A DNA stretch of 64,000 bases from Phycisphaerales bacterium (lineage in GTDB: Bacteria; Planctomycetota; Phycisphaerae; UBA1845; Fen-1342), in NCBI GenBank assembly GCA_022839625.1, contig JALHJL010000037.1, forward strand, positions 1-64,000, in the 5' to 3' direction. Positions 60,608 through 64,000 of the stretch are shown piece by piece. The translations under genes and the position numbers were made by a program. Position 1 is the stretch's first letter. Each line of letters starts with the position of its first letter. The notes under the pieces were generated by a model. It was not told where the DNA came from and ran no database searches. It saw only the letters and a list, made by a program, of their open reading frames with translations.

Positions 60608-61888
60608 TCAGGCCGACTCCTTGCGCAGCCGGCCGGGGGCGAGCAGGTCGCTCTGACCGCAGACCACCTCGGGTGTGACGGTGTAGGTCGTGCCCGCGCG
60701 CAGCTCCGGCAGCTCGAACATGCAGTCCAGCATGAACTCCTCGGTCACCGAGCGCAGCGCGCGCGCGCCCGTGTCGCGCGCCAGCGCCCGCGTCGCGATC
60801 TCGTTGAGCGCCTCCGGCGTGAACTCCAGCTTGGCGTTCTCCAGCTCGAACAGCTTCTGATACTGTCGGACGATGGCGTTCTTCGGCTCGGTCATGATCT
60901 CGATCAGCGCCTGCCGGTCCAGCGGCGCCAGCGGACAGATGATCGGCAGCCGCCCGACAAACTCCGGGATCATGCCGAACTCGATCAGGTCGTCCGGCGT
61001 GACCTGCTCGAGGACGTGCGCCATGTCGCGCACGGTGTCCTTCTCGGCCGGCTCGGTCGTGAAACCGATCTTCTTGCGCCCCAGCCGCTTGCTGATGATC
61101 TTGTCCAGCCCGACGTACGTCCCGCCGCAGATGAACAGGATGTTCGTCGTATCAAGCTGGATGTACTGCTGCTCCGGGTGCTTGCGGCCGCCCTGCGGCG
61201 GAATGTTGCTGATGGTGCCCTCGAGCATCTTGAGCAGCGCCTGCTGGACACCCTCGCCGCTCACGTCCCGCGTGATGGAAATGTTGTTCCAGGTCTTGCC
61301 GATCTTGTCGATCTCGTCGATGTAGACGATGCCGCGCTGGGCCGCTTCCAGGTCGTAGTCGGCGTTTTGCAGCAGTCGCAGGAGGATGTTCTCGACGTCC
61401 TCGCCGACGTACCCCGCCTCCGTCAGCGTGGTCGCGTCGCCGATCGCGAACGGGACGTTCAGGAAACGTGCCAGCGTACGGGCCAGCAACGTCTTGCCGC
61501 ACCCCGTGGGTCCGATGAGCAGGATGTTGCTCTTCTCGATCTCCACGTCGCTTTCGTCCATCGAGTCGACGTGCGCCAGCCGCTTGTAGTGGTTGTGGAC
61601 GGCGACCGCCAGCGCCCGCTTGGCCAGGCCTTGACCGATCACGTACTGGTTCAGGAAGTCGAAGATCTCGCGCGGCTTGGGGATGGTCTTGAACGTGGCG
61701 CGCCCGCGCCCCGCCCGCCGCTGCTCCTCCCGGATCAGGTTGTGGCAGAGCTCGATGCACGACGAGCAGATGTACACGTCGCTGGCCCCCTCGACCATGG
61801 GACCCGCGTCGCGGTGGCTCTTGCCGCAGAAGCTGCATACGCTTGTGCGCCGACCGCGATTCCCGATAGACCCACGACTGCCGCTCAT
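60608..61888 (-). CDS. clpX: ATP-dependent unfoldase ClpX
   Basis: 426 residues from ATG 61888, behind GAGGAGC. N-terminal zinc-binding domain with four Cys (VCSFCGK and YICSSCIELC). AAA+ core: LLIGPTGCGKTLLARTLA (Walker A), GIVYIDEIDKIGKT (Walker B), NIPPQGGRKHPEQQYIQLDT (pore-2 region), ISKRLGRKKIGF (a variant of the IGF loop for ClpP docking, here KIGF), and ARDTGARALRSVTEEFMLDC (sensor 2). Pore-1 GYVGEDVEN is conserved. It unfolds tagged proteins for ClpP. clpP is not in the window. Confidence 0.96.
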   Translation of the reverse strand: MSGSRGSIGNRGRRTSVCSFCGKSHRDAGPMVEGASDVYICSSCIELCHNLIREEQRRAGRGRATFKTIPKPREIFDFLNQYVIGQGLAKRALAVAVHNHYKRLAHVDSMDESDVEIEKSNILLIGPTGCGKTLLARTLARFLNVPFAIGDATTLTEAGYVGEDVENILLRLLQNADYDLEAAQRGIVYIDEIDKIGKTWNNISITRDVSGEGVQQALLKMLEGTISNIPPQGGRKHPEQQYIQLDTTNILFICGGTYVGLDKIISKRLGRKKIGFTTEPAEKDTVRDMAHVLEQVTPDDLIEFGMIPEFVGRLPIICPLAPLDRQALIEIMTEPKNAIVRQYQKLFELENAKLEFTPEALNEIATRALARDTGARALRSVTEEFMLDCMFELPELRAGTTYTVTPEVVCGQSDLLAPGRLRKESA

Positions 61889-62044
61889 GCATGCTCCTCG
61901 ACGCGCGCTCTCGACCTCGGCGCCGCGCCCTGCGCCTTCCCATCTTCTCGACGGGCTTCACGTCCAGGCATTAGGCATTCTAGCGGGCCCGGGCCGGCAT
62001 TTCCAACGACGCAGACACCCGCCCGGCCCATCCCACAGCACTGC

Positions 62045-62428
62045 CTACAACCGGGGCGTTGGGTCGTCCGGCGGCGGCCCGTCATCTCCATCCGGCGCAG
62101 GTCCGGAAGACGCCTCAGCCAAAGACGAAGAACCGGCCGGCGGCTCAGCTTGCAGCCCCGAGATGAGCGCCGCGCGCATGACCGCGAACTCCTGGTCCGT
62201 GATCTGTCCGCACGCCCGCATGTCGCGCAAGTCCTGAATGGTAAAGGTCTCGACGGGTTCCTCCCGCTGTGACCACTTGCGGATGGCCATGGCCGCGTAC
62301 AGTCCGCCCACCGCTACGAACGCGGCCGCTGCGAACCACAGAAAGAGCGTCAGGAACTCGTCCGGACCCGGCACGGCCGCCAGGCACCGGCCCTGGGTCG
62401 TCACAGCGTGCGCGGTTGCTTCAGGCAT
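62045..62428 (-). CDS. Small membrane protein with SHOCT-like segment
   Basis: 127 residues from ATG 62428, 3 bases after the secretin-domain gene. One membrane helix (FLTLFLWFAAAAFVAVGGLYA), then TIQDLRDMRACGQITDQEFA, a pattern like the SHOCT motif (short helix, G-x-I-T/S-x-E-E/Q-F). The C-terminal 35 residues are Pro/Asp/Gly-rich. Co-transcribed with the two upstream genes by spacing; function unknown. Its product may couple to other membrane proteins. Confidence 0.65.
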   Translation of the reverse strand: MPEATAHAVTTQGRCLAAVPGPDEFLTLFLWFAAAAFVAVGGLYAAMAIRKWSQREEPVETFTIQDLRDMRACGQITDQEFAVMRAALISGLQAEPPAGSSSLAEASSGPAPDGDDGPPPDDPTPRL

Positions 62429-62431
62429 CCG

Positions 62432-63229
62432 TCATCGACCGCCCGCTTCCGAGTCGGTGACATACCCGCCGAGGAGCTGGTGAACGAGCAGCGTGTTCCG
62501 CACGACAATCGAGCGCTGGAAGGGGATGATGGTCCCGGTTCCTCCGTTCTCGCGCCACGAGTCCGGCTCCACGGTCTCCCGGATCAGGCTGACCAGTTCT
62601 TCGATCTGCGCCTCGGCACCGTCCGTCAGACCGTCCCGTCCGGCCTGCGCCTGTTGCTGCTGTCCTTGTCCCTGGCCGAACATGCCGCCGCCGGCACCGC
62701 CGCCGCCCCCGCCGCCCTGGCCGGACGTTTGTCCCAGGCCCTGCGAGACGTTAAAGGCCCCTTGCCGCCCGGCCCGCGGGAGCCGGACGAGCAGATCGGC
62801 GACATCGTAGATCTTCGTCACCAGTTCCTTGTCCAAGTCGTCGACGGTGGAGAGCACCAGCAAGTTCCCGCTGGCGCGGTACCCGAGCTTGAGGTCCGGT
62901 CCGGCGGCCTCATTCATGATCAGCCACAGAACCTGGGAAAGCCGCAGGTTGCGCGCCCTCAGGCTGATGGGCGTGTCGCGGTCGACGCCGGCGTCCGCCA
63001 GAAACTGCCAGCGGACATTGATGTTGAGATTGGTGAATTCGCCCAGCCACTCGATCACCTGCTCCAGCGGCACCTCGTCGAAGGTCAGCTCCGGCACGCG
63101 CTGGCTCAAGATTCCGATCGTGTTCACGGGTTGCGCCCGCGAGGCGGTACGCGGCTGGCCGCGCTCCTGCGCGACCGAAGCCGTGGTCAGCCACCCGATC
63201 GCAATTCCAAGCGCAAACCTCCGGATCAT
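62432..63229 (-). CDS. Exported protein with secretin/TonB-like N-terminal domain
   Basis: 265 residues; SD AAGGAGGTG. Signal peptide FALGIAIGWLTTASVA. The STN-like region is PELTFDEVPLEQVIEWLGEF, INVRWQFLADAGV and ISLRARNLRLSQVLWLIMNE, followed by KIYDVADLLVRL, a Gly/Gln-rich low-complexity region (about 180-205), and ELVSLIRETVEPDSWRENGG then PFQRSIVVRNTLLVHQLLGG. The domain set is that of secretin N0/N1 portions, without the pore domain. It is widespread in planctomycetes as I remember, with no function assigned. Confidence 0.7.
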   Translation of the reverse strand: MIRRFALGIAIGWLTTASVAQERGQPRTASRAQPVNTIGILSQRVPELTFDEVPLEQVIEWLGEFTNLNINVRWQFLADAGVDRDTPISLRARNLRLSQVLWLIMNEAAGPDLKLGYRASGNLLVLSTVDDLDKELVTKIYDVADLLVRLPRAGRQGAFNVSQGLGQTSGQGGGGGGGAGGGMFGQGQGQQQQAQAGRDGLTDGAEAQIEELVSLIRETVEPDSWRENGGTGTIIPFQRSIVVRNTLLVHQLLGGYVTDSEAGGR

Positions 63230-63295
63230 GTTACACCTCCTTGGTGGAACCGGTCGCGGGTCTGAGGACTCGTGCGTGCCCTCGTCCTCTATATT

Positions 63296-64000
63296 CTAGC
63301 ATCCCGGCAAGGCTGGCGGCCAGCCGAACTCCCGCCGCAGCAGCCCGGCGAGCTGCCGCAAGTCCAACGGCGAACCGATGTTAAGACCCGTGGCCATGAC
63401 AAACGTCTCCGTCGCGCGCTTGTGCAGCCCGCCGTGCGTCCCCCGCATCCTGACAAACCGGCTCAGCAGCCCGCTGCCAACGTACCAACGCTCGCCCAGG
63501 CTGATCACAATATCGGGCTGCTCCCGGCTCAGACAGAACACGCCCTCCCAGAGCCGCGGCGGGCCCGCGGGGAAGTCCGCGTCCGCCGAAGCTGCCACCC
63601 AGGCGTCGGCGGTCGCGAAGCCGTCTGCGTCCAGCGCCCCTGCCCGGCCCAGCGTGCGGCACGCATCCGCCAGACGCAGCGGATCGCCGCACTCAGGCTC
63701 GTAGCGGTATCGCGCCGCCCCCATGTCATTGCGGCAGTCAATCGTCGCCACGGCGTCCTGTGCATACACACGAAGACACTCGCCGTCGCGCTCCGCCACG
63801 AGCTCGATCTCGGCACACCGGCGCGTCGCCGCAACGGCACGACGGCGCGTGTCCGCGTCGTGGGTGTGCAGCCGGGCCACGTCCAGCAATCCGAAGAGCG
63901 GCAGGGCCACGTCGCCGGAACGCCGCAAACGCCGGCCCACCCGCAGTCCGGCCCCGCACAGAACGCCCCGCAGGTCGAAGCGCTCGAGTTGCGTGCATCC
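63296..64000 (-). CDS. C-terminal part of a large unknown protein (possible alkaline-phosphatase superfamily), partial
   Basis: The frame is open to the right edge of the window (235 codons plus stop), so the start is outside. The end is RMRGTHGGLHKRATETFVMA and LNIGSPLDLRQLAGLLRREF. The THGG phrase and the LRQLAGLL tail resemble the ends of type I phosphodiesterase/alkaline-phosphatase-superfamily proteins. The middle part has ADACRTLGRAGALDADGF and EQPDIVISLGERWYVG. No metal ligands can be checked because most of the protein is missing. 66 bases upstream of the secretin-domain gene. Confidence 0.45.
   Translation of the reverse strand, partial: GCTQLERFDLRGVLCGAGLRVGRRLRRSGDVALPLFGLLDVARLHTHDADTRRRAVAATRRCAEIELVAERDGECLRVYAQDAVATIDCRNDMGAARYRYEPECGDPLRLADACRTLGRAGALDADGFATADAWVAASADADFPAGPPRLWEGVFCLSREQPDIVISLGERWYVGSGLLSRFVRMRGTHGGLHKRATETFVMATGLNIGSPLDLRQLAGLLRREFGWPPALPGC

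Overview
The window is a high-GC bacterial chromosome segment, probably from a planctomycete of the Phycisphaerae type. This is inferred from gene content and style, not from a marker gene: many lipoproteins with GGC-type lipoboxes, a PEP-CTERM protein, XRE regulators, an M16 peptidase, a collagen-like lipoprotein with YadA-like head repeats, an orphan GatD, and hairpin repeats of kinds I associate with planctomycetes. There is no rRNA and no CRISPR array. One tRNA, tRNA-Ser(GGA), is present.

Layout. 1-3213 is the end of an integrative element: an IS256-family end inside a DNA methyltransferase gene, a small unknown gene, an excisionase-like helix-turn-helix protein behind a palindrome-bearing promoter, and a frameshifted tyrosine integrase that stops 2 bases before the 3' end of tRNA-Ser(GGA). 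3504-14493 is a housekeeping and exported-protein block: orphan sensor kinase, amidohydrolase, EEP-family protein, polA, macro-domain protein, PEP-CTERM protein, M16 peptidase. 14700-19609 holds a broken nucleotidyltransferase module behind sucC, a fungal-type cytosine deaminase and an M14 peptidase. 19791-20902 is queE-queD of the 7-deazaguanine pathway. 21061-28892 has a structured leader with a 27-residue peptide gene, a TPR-SPOR lipoprotein, cstA, a YbjQ-like protein, aroA with an XRE/S24-like regulator, and a lipoprotein. 28957-37608 has gatD, an aminotransferase, several exported proteins and an HD-domain protein.

37638-41148 is a decayed, repeat-rich zone with IS4-like and IS1380 remnants, two 169-bp inverted-repeat elements, a 115-bp palindromic element, and small lipoprotein genes between them. 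41435-45436 contains a Ski2-like helicase and a second copy of its first 36 codons 1.8 kb away. The two copies bracket a PH-like membrane protein and a HEPN-like protein. 45915-53301 is a heavy-metal RND efflux operon (His-rich anchor protein, outer-membrane factor, membrane-fusion protein, CzcA-like pump, His/Asp-rich lipoprotein). 53546-64000 holds a YdjM-like protein, a two-domain PTPS, an SDR enzyme with a 24-bp tandem array at its stop codon, a large lipase-like lipoprotein flanked by hairpin repeats, OsmC, a CAP protein, clpX, and a secretin-domain operon running off the right edge.

The strongest leads are the helicase-bracketed HEPN cassette, the repeat elements whose ends sit two bases after TAG stop codons, the archaeal-type GatD in a bacterial context, and the tRNA-Ser integrative element.
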